Positions 9,600-21,773 are shown, numbered from the stretch's first letter. The stretch: DNA of 64,000 nucleotides from Schistosoma mansoni (GCF_000237925.1 NC_031500.1:8114698-8178697); one strand, 5' to 3'. Translations and numbers: made by a program. Notes: generated from the letters alone by a model not told the origin.

Positions 9600-12340
9600 T
9601 ATTTTGGACACTATATCGGTCAAACTGATCCTTGTGATTAATCCCGTTTGATCTAACAAGCTTCCTTCATATATGAACAAAAACTTCTCGTTAGATGTTT
9701 AAATTACGGTTTGAGACAACTTTTTCTGTCATTCGCGATGTGGATGTTTCACCATGACCATTATGCAAACGTTAGCGATAACTGCATTTGTAAGAATCGT
9801 CAGTAAATTGTCCTCATTTAAACCATTATGTTGACCATTGTCGAGCACACATAATTTTTTGACCCAGGGGATTAAAGGTTAACTTCCGAAGTATACGACA
9901 TACTAGTGCGTTAAGTTCTGCTTACAACTATATTACCTGTTAGTATCTCAAAATATTAAGCAATTCGGTTGCAATTTTGCGTGAAAGTAGATAAAATGGT
10001 GTTAATTGTGGTGAAAGAAGACATTTTCGAGAAAATAGAGGTGTTGATTTCAAGTTTGGAGAAATACGCACTAATTATTCCAGTTCAGTGAAAACGGTGA
10101 CATCGTGGTTCATTGTTGTTCATAGTAGCAGTGAATTCTCTTAGGTATTTTCTATAAAATATAGTCTCGCCAATATTTCTTCACCTTTATTTCCACATAT
10201 CATGTCTTCTTGCGTGAACTGTTGTAAATGCTCTAAGTCTTTATCTTTATATCATTTGTAATCACAAAGCGTTCTATTATTTCAGAAAAATTCTACTTAT
10301 CAACGTGTTGATATTTCATTATGGGTGGTGTATAATTTTTATATAAAGAAATCTATGACAAGCGTTTACCTNNNNNNNNNNNNNNNNNNNNNNNNNNNNN
10401 NNNNNNNNNNNNNNNNNNNNNNNNNNNNNNNNNNNNNNNNNNNNNNNNNNNNNNNNNNNNNNNNNNNNNNNNNNNNNNNNNNNNNNNNNNNNNNNNNNNN
10501 NNNNNNNNNNNNNNNNNNNNNNNNNNNNNNNNNNNNNNNNNNNNNNNNNNNNNNNNNNNNNNNNNNNNNNNTATATATATATATAATAAACATTGACTTT
10601 GAGGCTAGATAAGTAGTACTAAGTCACTTTAAGATAAAAGTTGTGTGAAGAGTATAAAAAAGACGTCAGTTTATTTATGGTTCAAATCCTTAAGGAGGGA
10701 TTTCAAGACATTAGGACCTATGCAATTATGCAATTAATCTTAAAAGACTATTAAAAGTAAACATATTGATATCACTTAAAGTATGAAACCTAAAGAGTAT
10801 TTTGTCTTTTAGAGTTTTTCTACTTGTCTTATTTTATGTTGTCAGCTGACGGTTAAATAGGTAAATAAAATCTCATCTACTTTAAAGACCAACAGCCAAC
10901 AGTTTCTAAACACACTTATGGATGTACGATAGTCTTATGATTGATAACACGTCCGGAACATTTTCTATTGACGAAAGGCGATAAAGAAGTCAGATGTTAA
11001 CCAAAGTAATATAGTTTCGCCAACAAACTCCAGAGATTAATACTTTCTGTGAACGATCATAGCACACTAAAATCACTCCAAAACACATTGATGCAAAGTA
11101 TTGTTGCTTAGGTCTAGGACAGCGGATAAATACATCAGAGTAGTGTAACAAAGAGTTTATAGAGACAATGTAAGAAATTGCTAGTGCTATGATAATCGAA
11201 AATATAAGAAATAATCAATTCTGCTAAACGATAAGTTCTTTGATTTAAAATGATTTCACTATGTTCCTCTACATGATTATATCAAAGAAAATGTTTACCA
11301 CCGTTCACATAGACGGTGCAGGTGCTACCCCATTACTAGCTTCAAAAGATATAATTCATTTGAAGATCTTTAATCATAATACTAAAAAATAGAAAAGTTA
11401 GCCGATCGGTATTTGCGTGTAATACATGCGTTTAGGTGAAATGTCTCTTATAATATTTAATTTGAATACATTTTAGGTAGGAAAGTGAATGTTTAATTTA
11501 GATAGTGATGTCTTCGTGATAACATGTAAATCTGAAGGTTTTTATATACGCGTGTGCCTGTCCCCCCTACTTAGTAGTACATTATGTGAAGTCTACTTTC
11601 ATATGTGTAACATGGAGCATGCTTAGAGATTAGAGTAGCCAGCAGATCTTATCTTCATGATTGTCAAATATCTGTGTAAATGAATGCCTTAAATATACAT
11701 ATACACAAACAAATTTTGTATTTGACTTCTATTATCAACATTGCATTAATGTGATCACTTGACAAAATACATACGAAGTGTAGTAGAATCTACATTTTTA
11801 ACATTCAGCTCTATCAACAGTCAACGTATAGCTTAATAAATATAACCAGCATGCATTATATGAGATGAGTTTTGATAGGTGGTTTTACAATAGAATACCT
11901 GAAATACTTACCTTAAAAGTAGTCTATTTTTAATGCGTTATTTAGTATCAACTTTTGAGTTGAAGGACAAAGTTCAACGTCATCTATACCCACCTTATCA
12001 AAGTAACAATAACATGCCTGTGTATATTGATAATATATATATTTATGTTGAAAGTTAACGAGAGATTCTTACGATCTGTACATTTGTTTATGAAAGACAA
12101 TTTCAGACATATGATGATCTACAGAAATCTAGGCTGTCGTTATAACAGTAGGTACTGTGATAGAGAAAGAAAAGAGAAAAATACAATGCTTAGCGAATTA
12201 ACATGGTTATGTGTTTATTTACTAAAAGATAATATATTCTGTTGTACAATAAGTGTAATATGTTTGATCTCGCTAACAAGATGCATCATATGGAAGGCAA
12301 TTATCATGATTTAATTTTATTGCAACTATCAATGTAAAAT
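9600..12340. other. AT-rich stretch with an assembly gap, no recognised gene
   Basis: Contains the 200-N gap at 10372-10571 next to a short TA repeat. Open frames (for example 12027-12314) are low-complexity and lack recognisable similarity or splice context. Confidence 0.4.
10372..10571. other. Assembly gap (200 N)
   Basis: Exactly 200 undetermined bases followed immediately by a TA dinucleotide repeat, which probably caused the assembly break. Confidence 0.95.
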
Positions 12341-12344
12341 TTGC

Positions 12345-12737
12345 TTAGTATTGTTTGTTTGAATCTTCCCATTGATGTTTAGGACTGCAACTAGTCAGTC
12401 TCTTATTGGCATATGTGCATACTAAGCGTATTGCCTCGATATTGCCTTATTTCACAAGCATTGTAAGCAAAGATGGATAGTGGCTAGCAGTGGTATCCAG
12501 GACGCGCGTCACTTCGTCCTATTTGGGACTCGTCTGTTGAATGTACCTGTATTTCGGAGTTGATGTTCACTCTGGGACTCGAACCCATTACCTTTCGCTT
12601 CAAATGTCATCACGTTATCCACTCAGCTACTGAGTCCTGATAGCCACTTGCTTGTGCGATGGGGTGAAGTTTGAATTCACTTGATATTGTTTGTTTGAAT
12701 CTTCCCACTGGTGTTTAGGACTGAAACTGGTCAGTCT
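12345..12737 (-). repeat. Family I SINE, more than one tandem unit
   Basis: The minus strand holds over one monomer: the sequence tattgtttgtttgaatcttccca recurs about 338 bp apart (near 12350 and 12690), giving the monomer length. The hammerhead at about 12494-12540 has the GAAGTGA variant and a damaged CTGACGA box (CAGACGA). Confidence 0.8.
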
Positions 12738-12853
12738 CCCAGAGTGAATATCAACTCTGAGATGCAGGTACATCCAGCTGACGAGTCCCAAATAGGAAGA
12801 AACACGAGTCCTGGATTCCACTGTTAGACATTATCCATCTTTGCCTACAATTA
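12738..12853 (+). repeat. Family I SINE fragment in inverted orientation
   Basis: Plus-strand segment from the B-box region through a hammerhead (about 12775-12820) and the common 3' part. CTGACGA and GAAA are present, but stem II is weakened (GTCC against GGAA) and the stem III octamer is changed to ACACGAGT. It abuts the minus-strand dimer directly. Confidence 0.75.
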
Positions 12854-12859
12854 TCAACG

Positions 12860-13985
12860 TAGTTTCCCTTATTTTATACTAAAGTATAATGTTCAAAATA
12901 TACTTTTAAGCTTTCACGTCATGTTACTCACCATTATATTATAGTATAGATCATATCTAAATTGAAAAGTATTTACAGACGTGTAGTCTGAAGAAGGTTT
13001 GCTGACTCACGTTATAATTTTCTCACGTAATCTGTTAAATAATTTTATTTGTAAAACCTATGACTTAATGACTCGTGGTTCACAGAGCTTGGTTTTGTCT
13101 GGATTTTAATTGTAAACCAATTTTTCAGTTTTCCAAAACTACCGTAACTTTTCAATAGAAAATTGCGGGTAAAAGAATAACCTTTTGTAACTGAGCTTTT
13201 GTTAGTACTGTGGGAGTATTAAACTTTGCAAACAAAAACCTTTGTAACCACTCGATATTGATACTAACTTTGTTAATTTAACAGAAACTGCTTACAGAAG
13301 GCGTTTAGTTAAGAATCTCAATTTTATCATAGAACATCCCTACATATGAAGCTGTTCGATTTCTACATAGTCATATTGAAATTCTCACGTCCTTCTATCT
13401 TCTCCTTCGTTCGAATATTTTGTTCTACCTTTTATGTGTTTCTTTGTGGTGTGTTACGTTAGGTGAATAGAAACCAATATGGTTGGATTTTGTAATATAT
13501 TGAGAATAATCGGTACCACCTCACTGTTTCTTAATACTGGTTATGACTGAAGTTAGACAAGAATCCGTTTGAAAATGGACTGTGGAGGTTATGATTGTAA
13601 GTGATTTACAAGTTACTCTGATAGGCTCTTGTAATCAGTTAGTAAGTTTTATTTTTAGAGGTTTAGGAGGTCAGAGAAACCTAATCCATAAAATACACAG
13701 GTATTATTCGTGCAGAAACTGAACACGATAAATTCAAGATTTTCTTAATCATCGATATCCTAAGACGGCGTCATGTATTATATTCATAAAATAATCAATC
13801 AGAAGATCCAAACTGAAGAATGTACCAAAGATTTTGCAATCTTCTTCTTTCTATAATTTACTAACGGACACGTAATCAATCCATAAGTATATATATATAT
13901 ATATATATATATATTCGTATGTTAATTTTGTTGTCTATCTAAACTGTTGAACAACCATTAAAAATTAGAAAGCTTTGAGACTTTT
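12860..13985. other. AT-rich stretch with a TA repeat, no recognised gene
   Basis: No coding segment or element could be supported. A (TA)n run sits at about 13889-13914. Confidence 0.4.
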
Positions 13986-13989
13986 CACC

Positions 13990-14245
13990 TTAGTTTGGGG
14001 TTCCTCAGCAGTGTCCATCCATGACTTAGACCCCTCGATTTCAAACGCTTACCTCTACACCACTGAGCTTGAACCCAGCTGTGCATATTTCCAAATTTAA
14101 GTGGTTTGCAACTTTCCTTACACCACGAGACTGAGGGTTCTGGATTCGATCCTCGGCGGGGTAGTGGGTGTGCACTGTTAAGGAGTTCAATACTCAGTCA
14201 AAATAGGTCTACAGTGTTTTTTGGTTTTTAAAAGTTGTCTGAGTT
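13990..14245. repeat. Family II-like remnants in inverted arrangement
   Basis: At 13990-14085 the minus strand has a tRNA-like head (cagtggtgtagaggtaagcg) and CACTGCTGAGGAACCCC. At 14105-14240 the plus strand has a B-box-like ggattcgatcc and a decayed hammerhead start (gtgcactgttaaggag). This again places two tRNA-headed units in opposite directions. Confidence 0.5.
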
Positions 14246-14694
14246 CAGTCCGTTATATAAAAATCCAACAATCTCCACAAACGGTCATATATTAATAAAC
14301 TACTCTTAGTTACAAAGAATTCAGTAGTCCTTTATATTCTGGTCATTTGGTAATTCAAGAAAGTTATGGTTGTTCACAGATTAAATATATTTTATATTTA
14401 CATGTGGTTTACGTTATTATAAAATGAGCCTACCATGGACTCTGAAGTGGTCTATTATTTTTATCTTACTCAGTTGCTTCGCTTGCAACCTTTTTGAAAC
14501 CAAACATAAAGAATTATGTAAACATTTCTGTGAAATCTTGATACTACTAATTAACATTTAGAAAAGTAAGAGGTTGATTTGTTCTTAATCCGTTTGATTT
14601 TCTGACGTCTTGTACTTGAAGTTTATTTATACTATGGACCTATAATGCTTGATTAAGACACTTTTTGTTCACAATTTTCAATAGGACGTATACA

Positions 14695-17600
14695 TTACTT
14701 ACAAGACATTAGAAAATTGATTATGAAGATTACGTTTATAGTAGTGTGAATAAATTGCTTACTTATTCCTCTCGTGATTCTATTATGATTTTTGTTAGAA
14801 CCATAACGTGTACAAGGAACTGTTAATTTCAACTTGGCATTTAAAAACTTTTCATCGGCATCTTTAAAAGTTGAATTGTTTTGACATTTCCATGACGGTT
14901 TAGCAAAGTCCAAATGAGTAAGAGATAATGGATGGCCGGTTTTAACTTCATAGATTTCATGTACTGGTTTCATGCAGTCTTGATCAATATTTCTCAGTTG
15001 GTTACAACAACTAAGTAGATTGAAAGAGTCTTGATATGTACTTTTAAAGCGCATTTGATTCAAAAAACTATATTGTTCTCTGCTAAGTCGTTGAAAGACT
15101 TTTGGTCGATTATATACCAATGTTTGAATTAAATCTTTCTCTGAATGACGATGAGGACAAAATGTTTTGTTTCTTTGTGTCAGTGACTCAGAAACTGTCG
15201 ATACAGGAGAGCTTGGTTGATCGAAATATGACATTTGATTCATCTCATTTCGATAAGTTAAAAAGTCCTTGTTGAGAATGAACAAAAAGAATAGTTGAAT
15301 AATATCTCAGAAAAAGAGGTGTTTACAACATGTTGCTGACTGTCTTTTAATTTTAATTAAAAGTAGTTAGGTTTATTTATGTCTTTTCAAGTGATTTGTG
15401 AACTTCTTATACAATATCCATTTGAAGCAGAAAAGTAAAAACATTGAAATCTTCGTCTACATCAAATGATGAAAAAGAATACAGTATAGAAGTTATAGAG
15501 TTATTGCTGCTTTCCTCGTCAAATTATCAAAGCCGTCCGTGCATGTAAAATACCTCCTTCATTAAATAATCTACGACGTGTCTAGCCGTCTCTCTGCTCT
15601 TATTTTCAATAATCATATTTATCATGTTTCTTAAGAAAAAACATTATTTGGTAAACGAAACCTATCAAGTAGATATAATGTGATGTACACTTTTACGAAT
15701 AGAATAAACGTATTTATTTTATCACAATTTATTATAGTACAGTGACTAAAGTAATTGCATGTAAACTATAAATCATGTAAGATGGATAGTGGCTAGCAGT
15801 GGTATCCAGGACGCGCGTCACTTCGTCCTATTTGGGACTCGTCAGATGGATGTACCGGCATCTCAGAGTTGATGTTCACTCTGGGACTCGAACCCATTAC
15901 CTTTCGCTTCAAACGCGATCGCGTTATCCACTTAGCTACTGAGTCCTGATAGCCACTTGTTTGTGCGATGGGGTGAAGTTTAAATTCACTTGATATTGTT
16001 TGTTTGAATCTTCCCATTGATGTTCAAGACTGCAGCTGGTCAGTCTCTAATTGGTATATATGCATACTGTGCGTATTGCCTCTATATTGCCTTATTTCAC
16101 AAGCATTGTAAGCAAAGATGGATAGTGGCTAACAGTGGAATCTTGGCAATACGCACAGTTTGCACATATGCCAATTAGAGACTGACCAGTTACAGTTCTT
16201 AACATCAATGGGAAGATTCAAATAAGTAATACTTAGTGAATTTATAAATCATGTAGTTCTTTTAACTAGCGTTTGGAAAAGTCATTTTTACTGAAGATAG
16301 TAACACATAATAGCATAGTAGTGGTAATTAATAGGACTAGCAATGATACTGCATAAGTTTCTACTTCTTGAATTGATTTTGATATAGTAAAAGTTTATTT
16401 TAAACGTAAATTGAAATTGATAGACTTATAGAAAGCTTGTCTAGTTAAGCCATGTAAACCACTGATTTATAACAACCAAATTTACTAATGAAACAAACAT
16501 TTCCCCAGTCTCTGATGGTATCTAAGCGTTTACCATACTGTTAGCTGCAGTGGCAAGCGTTCATTTTTGACAGATAAATCAAGGATATGAATTCTTTTCT
16601 ATTTGCTTTCTGGTAAACAAGCATGTCATTGTTGATATTCACACTGAAACTTAAACCTATTTTACAATGATTCAATTGACAGTGTGTTTCAAACTTATCA
16701 TACTCCTTGAATAATTTAAATGGATGCTCTAATTCAATGACCTCTTAGATAACACAATGATGTTTGGAACGATATGTACTGCATTTGAATCACTTTGTAA
16801 ACATCAATAATAAAATTTAAATACGGTCAGCTCTGTAGTCAGAAATAAAAATGGATGCATGTCCTTGATTCCGCTGGTAATCATTGACCAAAATGCAATC
16901 AGTTAGACATTTGTCGTCAGTCAGGTATAATGAATTTTAAAATAATCATAATTTAAATAAGTTGTGTGGAAATATCGTTCTGTCTAGTAAAATATACAGT
17001 TTATTTTGTTGAAAGTTCCTATTCTTGATTCACAGAATACGTAATCTTTCGAATATTCATTCAAAATTTTTTCAACTAAATATCGATCCCAGTATGTGCT
17101 CTTTACAGTCTTAATAAACAACAACAGGTTTGTCGGCTCCACTGATACTTATTACAGAATGTAATCGAATCTAATCAATATTTACCTTTCTTGGATGAGG
17201 TTTATTTGCTCTTGTCCCACTTGAAGTAGCTGTTCTAATCGGAGAATCTGGTTGAGGAGTCCAGCATCCAACATAATCTGTTGAATAAGTACTCTGATAT
17301 GGGCCGTCAACTGAATTCAGTATTTCTAAATCACTCAAAGTTCGACAACTGTTTGGTGTAGAGATAGATTTACATGTTGGAGCTATAAAAGCGTGTCTAG
17401 TTGATCGTGGTCTAAAATTAATGTATAATGAACACAATAGGACGATATTTACTAAGACTAATTTGAAATTGTTTCCAACATATACTTATCATCAAAATAC
17501 AGCACCATTTATCAAGTTAATTTCATTGCAATCATCAGGATATCCGGTAAGAAATTAGTTTATAAAATGAAAAGAATACATTTATATAAGAACTTTCGTC

Positions 17601-20600
17601 TAAATTAGAGCGAATAGTTTCATAGTATTTGGGCTCCGAGTTGAGGTAAAACATTAAATAGGAATAATATATTTGTAAAATCTCAGCGAATGAATTTGAA
17701 GTAAATCCTTGAAAACGTTTGGACCAGATTGCCAGGCGAAACGTTGGATTTACTTCAAATTCATTCGCTGAGATTTTACAAAGAATACATTTGTTTTAAT
17801 GAAAAATCACTTTTAGATTACTTCCAAAGTATCGACAATAATCTTATAAAATGTTTAGCTTATTCTACGTTGTTGTGTATACGAGATTTAGTAGAGACAA
17901 AAGATAGTTAACCTTGTTTGCATAGAAAGTGTGTACAGTTAGGAACAACAAATTTTACAGTTATTTATGATGACATGTTTATTTGTAGTATCTAAGCATG
18001 AAGACAATAACACAGGGGCATAACACAAAACACAATAAGAAATAAAGTACAAATTCTTTTGAAGTTCTTTTTAGATTATTGTTTGCCGAGTTTGTACTGG
18101 TTTACAAAGACTAACTTCAAATGTCCTTTGCAAAGTTTTTTGTATTACTCTTATAAACTTTCATTGATTTAATTATATGAACAAGACTGTCATCTGTAGA
18201 TTATTGTATAGAGAGTTTTGTGTTGCTTCGGGTTTTTGTGTGTAAATTTTATTTAACATTAATTGCCCTCTTTCTGGTGAGAATCTTTCATAGTTGCATA
18301 GTTGCAAGCGTGAGTCAATTGAAGCTATACCACCATGGAAAACCTGGAAGCACTGGACGGCCGTTTCGTCCTATTGTGGGGCTCCTCAGAATTGCGCATC
18401 CACGACCTCTCATCGTGAGTTTTGAACCCAAGACCTACCAGTCTCGCGCCAGAGCTCCTAACCGATAGACCACCACTGGTGTTTATGTCTAATCTCCACA
18501 AAACCCCTTCTGATAATAATTAGATCTTTAACGTTATGAAAAATTCCCCATAACTAGAAATTCTATATGCTCATGATATTCTTTTCTAAATTTACTTGAA
18601 ATAGACAGCTTAAGCCTGATAAGATTTAAAGTAAAAACTAATAATTTCTGTGTATTCGAGAACCAAGTTCTACTTATTGAGTTGTATTATGAACATTTGT
18701 CCAGATTACGCGATATCTCATGCATTATATTTCATTGTTAGATGGTTCGACGTAGTCGACAGGAAACCCTGGGACTAGGTTTAGTTCTAGTTGAAACTTC
18801 TACTTGGGATACTCTTGAGATTTTATAGGAACTGGCACTCTCAGGAAGATTCGAAATCAGGTTAACCTAGTTCCAACATCTCAAATGTCGACTTGTCGAC
18901 ACTCTTCTGTCACTTAACATTGTTTGGCTGAAATAATATCATTATCAGAAGGGGGTTCTTTGGATATTTTAGTAATTTCATATAGTTGAGATCATGAGTG
19001 GATGCGCACTGCTGAGGAGTTCCACAATAGGACGAAACGGCCGTCCATTTCTTCCAGGTTTTCCATGGTGGTCTAGCTTCAATTGACTCATGGTCTCAAC
19101 TATATGAAATAATACCAGCCTTAAGTTTTCAGACAATTGATTTTTGCCGAAAGTTATAGAATATCATATATATAAAGCATTAGTTAATATAACAATAGTT
19201 TCTACTTTCGTCCGTAAGCAGTTTTATTCGATAAGATTCTCACCTTCCAGCTTAAGTTCAATCTATTTCATCACTAATAACATACCGTAATGCTATCAAA
19301 GTAGAAGATTGTTTATTTGGAAAATCTCTTGAATATGTTGTTTGCATAACATCTGTTTCATAAGGTAGAATTCTTTCACTGGCATTGATATTCCCTTCAT
19401 AATCAATGTTGTCAGTTGAATTTTTAGTTATCTTTTCTTTACTAATACTTGATAATGTACAAACATCTGAAGATATGCTTTTGATTTCTCTATTAAAATT
19501 GTTTTTCTCTGGAATAAATTTTAGAGAATTAGGTTAACACTTTACAAAGTAATATGAATGAAAATCTTGGGATAAGTACAAATATTTATAAAAGAGATAG
19601 ATTATAGCTATTATAGCAATCGAAGACGTGTTTTGTGCCTTATTTTGAGCTTATCATCTGGATATACTTGCCACACTCCTGTGTTGATGTTCACACTAGG
19701 AAACAAATCCGGTACTTATCATTTCAAACAGCTGATATGCTATCTACCAAGCAATTAAGTCCAGATAGTCAGTACCTTTGTATCCAGTACGAATTTAATG
19801 GATTACAAATGTCTCAACTAATACTGATTGAAATTGATCTACGAATATCTACTCCGGAATAATTTAAACACATAAAAATTGAATAGTGTCCACAAAATTT
19901 GCAAATAAAAGGTGTAAGATAATTGTCAGTATGAAAAAGAAGCAGAAAAATATCGATTTCGACCAGTTGTTTGTTGGTGAAGTAGTTTATGAAAAACATG
20001 GTTAATGTCTATTTTTTTGTTCTATTTTCACACGGATATCCCGTTTGATAAACATAAAGATGAGGTAAGATGGTGGTAGGAGGTGGTCAACAGGAAACCC
20101 TGGACCCGGGTTTCGTGCTACTTGGCACTCATCAGCAAGGTTTACCTGTAATCTTGAGGGAACTGGTGCTCCCTGACGGTTTCGATCCCGTGTCACTCAG
20201 CTTCACAGTCAGAGACGTTACCACTGAGCTATTCGGGCCACGACCGACCTCCTGTAGGACCGAGATGTAATCACAATTGATTGATCACTGGGTGGTGATC
20301 AATGTAATGCGCGTCAAGTCCTTCTTAGTGCTGATCGAATGCTATCGATCAAGTTGCAATGTGGCCACTAGTCTAGGTGGCTCGACACTGCGTGCACTAT
20401 ATATTGAGATAAGATGGTGGTTGGAGGTGGTCAACAGGAAACCCTGGACCCGGGTTTCGTGCCTCATAACCTCATAAAGATGAGGTTATTGAACTTTTAT
20501 TCTATAAAAACTGGTCTGCATTAATTTTGTCGGTCCTTAAAATACTTCTTATTTGTAGTAAACGATTAGTACCACTTCTTCAGATGTTAAAATCTTCAAC

Positions 20601-21403
20601 CATCCCATTATTTTACATTTTCTCGTCACATTGTAACCAGTTTGTATTTCAGGAGTAAGAAGAATTCTCAAGAGGAGGGGTTAATCCACGTATCTAGACA
20701 GAATGAACAGTGTTCCACTGTAGTGATCGAAACTTTCGTCAAATGGTAGTTATAATCCAGTACTAATAGGTTCAAGTATCATTCTAATAATCAACAGTTA
20801 ACTTTTACGATGATATACATATCATGTTTACACCTTGTTTAAATCTCTATTTGAATAAGTGACTACATTTAAGAAGCTTGTCAGTGTTTTCTATCACAGA
20901 TATTTCATTAATTAATGTTGATTAAACCAAATGTTTACTCAACATTCCATAGATGAATAGATTACTGTGAGGTGAATGTTTTTTCTTGGATAATTTATAT
21001 GAAAGATAAGGTTGAAACTTAAGAACAATTTGTTAACATAGTGATAAATTTTATGTCTATATATATGGAGAAGGAATCTTTAAAAACTTACTATCCCATA
21101 AATATAATCAAGAGATGAAGAAAATAAGTTAAGGAAATAACACATTTTATTGCCATATCAAATTTTATCAACTAACATTAAACATCATGTTGGTAAGCGG
21201 CCTATGCTCCTCCACGAGGGGTAACAGGCGTAAGTAAGTAACAATTAAATATCAACATGGTAACAATTTAACTTACTTAATTTCAAAGATAAATTACAAG
21301 GATTCTTCTCATATTCAAATCTATCATGAATTGGTAATTTATTTATAGATAGAATATCCTGATCATCTAAACTATTTAAATGTTCAGTATTATTGAATGT
21401 CAT
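14695..21403 (-). CDS. Four-exon gene with repeated TTY motifs (axonemal/TEX26- or SAXO-like candidate)
   Basis: Exons 21277-21403 (ATG), 19286-19508, 17186-17411 and 14695-15267 (stop) join in phases 1, 2 and 0 with GT/AG sites and encode 382 aa. The tyrosine motif recurs once per exon: QTTYSRDF in exon 2, PYQSTYSTDYVG in exon 3 and FKSTYQDSF in exon 4. Exon 4 also has GHPLSLTHLDF. Repeated T-T-Y-x-x-D-F/Y motifs are known from ciliary and sperm-tail microtubule-associated proteins (TEX26, SAXO and similar families), so an axonemal role is plausible, but the assignment is inference. No signal peptide, membrane segment or enzyme motif is visible. Introns carry SINEs of families I, II and III and a 47-bp RTE 3' end. 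The consistent phases support the structure; the exact family remains open. Confidence 0.6.
15780..16144 (-). repeat. Family I SINE, tandem unit with variant hammerhead
   Basis: The sequence gatggatagtggcta recurs at 15781 and 16118, giving a 337-bp monomer. The minus-strand hammerhead (about 15803-15852) has CTGACGA and intact stem II, but GAAGTGA in place of GAAA. It lies in the last intron of the TTY-motif gene. Confidence 0.85.
16145..16240 (+). repeat. Family I SINE fragment, inverted relative to the preceding unit
   Basis: Starts caatacgcacagtttgcac and runs to the gaagattcaaat segment of the unit on the plus strand. It meets the minus-strand unit at the motif gtggaatcttggca, as at 3.8 kb. 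Confidence 0.75.
17672..17782. repeat. Perfect 37-bp inverted repeat with 37-nt loop
   Basis: Arms 17672-17708 and 17746-17782 are perfect reverse complements over 37 bp. Inside the loop, aacgttt and aaacgtt can extend the stem by 7 bp. It lies in an intron of the TTY-motif gene. No terminal duplication or transposase was found. It could be a small foldback element, a hairpin RNA precursor or a recent palindromic duplication. Confidence 0.9.
18303..18525 (-). repeat. Family II tRNA-derived element
   Basis: The minus strand has the tRNA-like head (tggtctatcggttaggagct), a B-box-like region and then the hammerhead (CTGAGGA, stem II with CACAATA loop, GAAA, CGGCCGTC). The stem I partner is mutated (GCAATT against CAGTGC). 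The plus-strand tail is the family end ctccacaaaaccccttctgat plus an ATA-like repeat. Confidence 0.8.
18740..18905 (-). repeat. Family III SINE, degenerate copy
   Basis: Contains the family III segment gtcgacaggaaaccctggga and a cttgagattttataggaactgg counterpart, in the same order as the intact copy at 20.1 kb. The hammerhead core is lost. Confidence 0.55.
18945..19110 (+). repeat. Family II compact foldback element
   Basis: The ends are inverted repeats (catatagttgagatcatgagt versus actcatggtctcaactatatg). Between them is a plus-strand hammerhead (GCACTGCTGAGGA, stem II, GAAACGGCCGTC) whose 3' stem I strand is mutated to CATTTC. The tail sequence (tatcagaagggggttct) lies on the left, so the element runs opposite to the copy at 18.3 kb. 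Confidence 0.75.
20053..20486 (-). mobile_element. Family III hammerhead SINE, 1.2-unit insertion with 14-bp target duplication
   Basis: The insertion 20067-20472 is flanked by perfect direct repeats cataaagatgaggt (20053-20066 and 20473-20486). On the minus strand it starts inside the ribozyme (GCACGAAACCCGGGTCCAG), continues to the 3' end CCACCATCTT, then runs through a complete unit: unknown body, tRNA-like head (GCCCGAATAGCTCAGTGG, B-box-like GGGATCGAAAC), a full hammerhead and the same 3' end. The unit length is 344 bp. It lies in intron 1 of the TTY-motif gene. Confidence 0.9.
20095..20143 (-). ncRNA. Hammerhead ribozyme, family III, intact core
   Basis: Minus strand: AAACCTTG, CTGATGA, stem II GTGC/GCAC with loop CAAGTA, GAAA, octamer ACCCGGGT, cleavage C, and CAGGGTTT closing stem I (one G-U). 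All invariant type I core bases are present. Stem II and stem III differ in sequence from families I and II, so this is an independent version of the same fold. Confidence 0.88.
21196..21242 (+). mobile_element. RTE 3'-end fragment (47 bp)
   Basis: Matches the last codons and tail of the RTE family (gcggcctatgctcctccacg to cgtaagtaagtaa). It is a strongly 5'-truncated insertion in intron 1 of the TTY-motif gene, 35 bp from the exon 1 donor. Confidence 0.85.
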
Positions 21404-21773
21404 AATCAGTTCAAAAGTTTGCCAATTTTTTTATTTTCCTTTAAATTATTTAATTATTCATAATTTAAAAAAAAAAAAAAATTTAATTCGTTGTTTTACA
21501 TATAGATACATCTTTAATGAAGTTTATTTTATTTTTTTTAAATTATTTAGTTCATTTAAGGTCATTTATTTTTTGGTGGGGGTGGATGTGAGGGGGGGGG
21601 GTAACTGTTTAGATTAAGCATCCTTTAATAAATTGTAGACATATCATTATCTCATTATAATTATAGATGATACGAATAAGAATACGGATAATCAATAATA
21701 AAAGTTAATTTAATTTATTGATTTTGGCATTGTATTAATTTTTTAAAACTATACTTTAAAGCTTATAAATATT

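Noticed and set aside
12027-12314. 95-codon plus-strand frame
   Set aside because: No recognisable motif, no splice phase partner and AT-driven composition; chance is sufficient.
20070-20477. Two 66-codon plus-strand frames
   Set aside because: They are antisense readings of the family III SINE.
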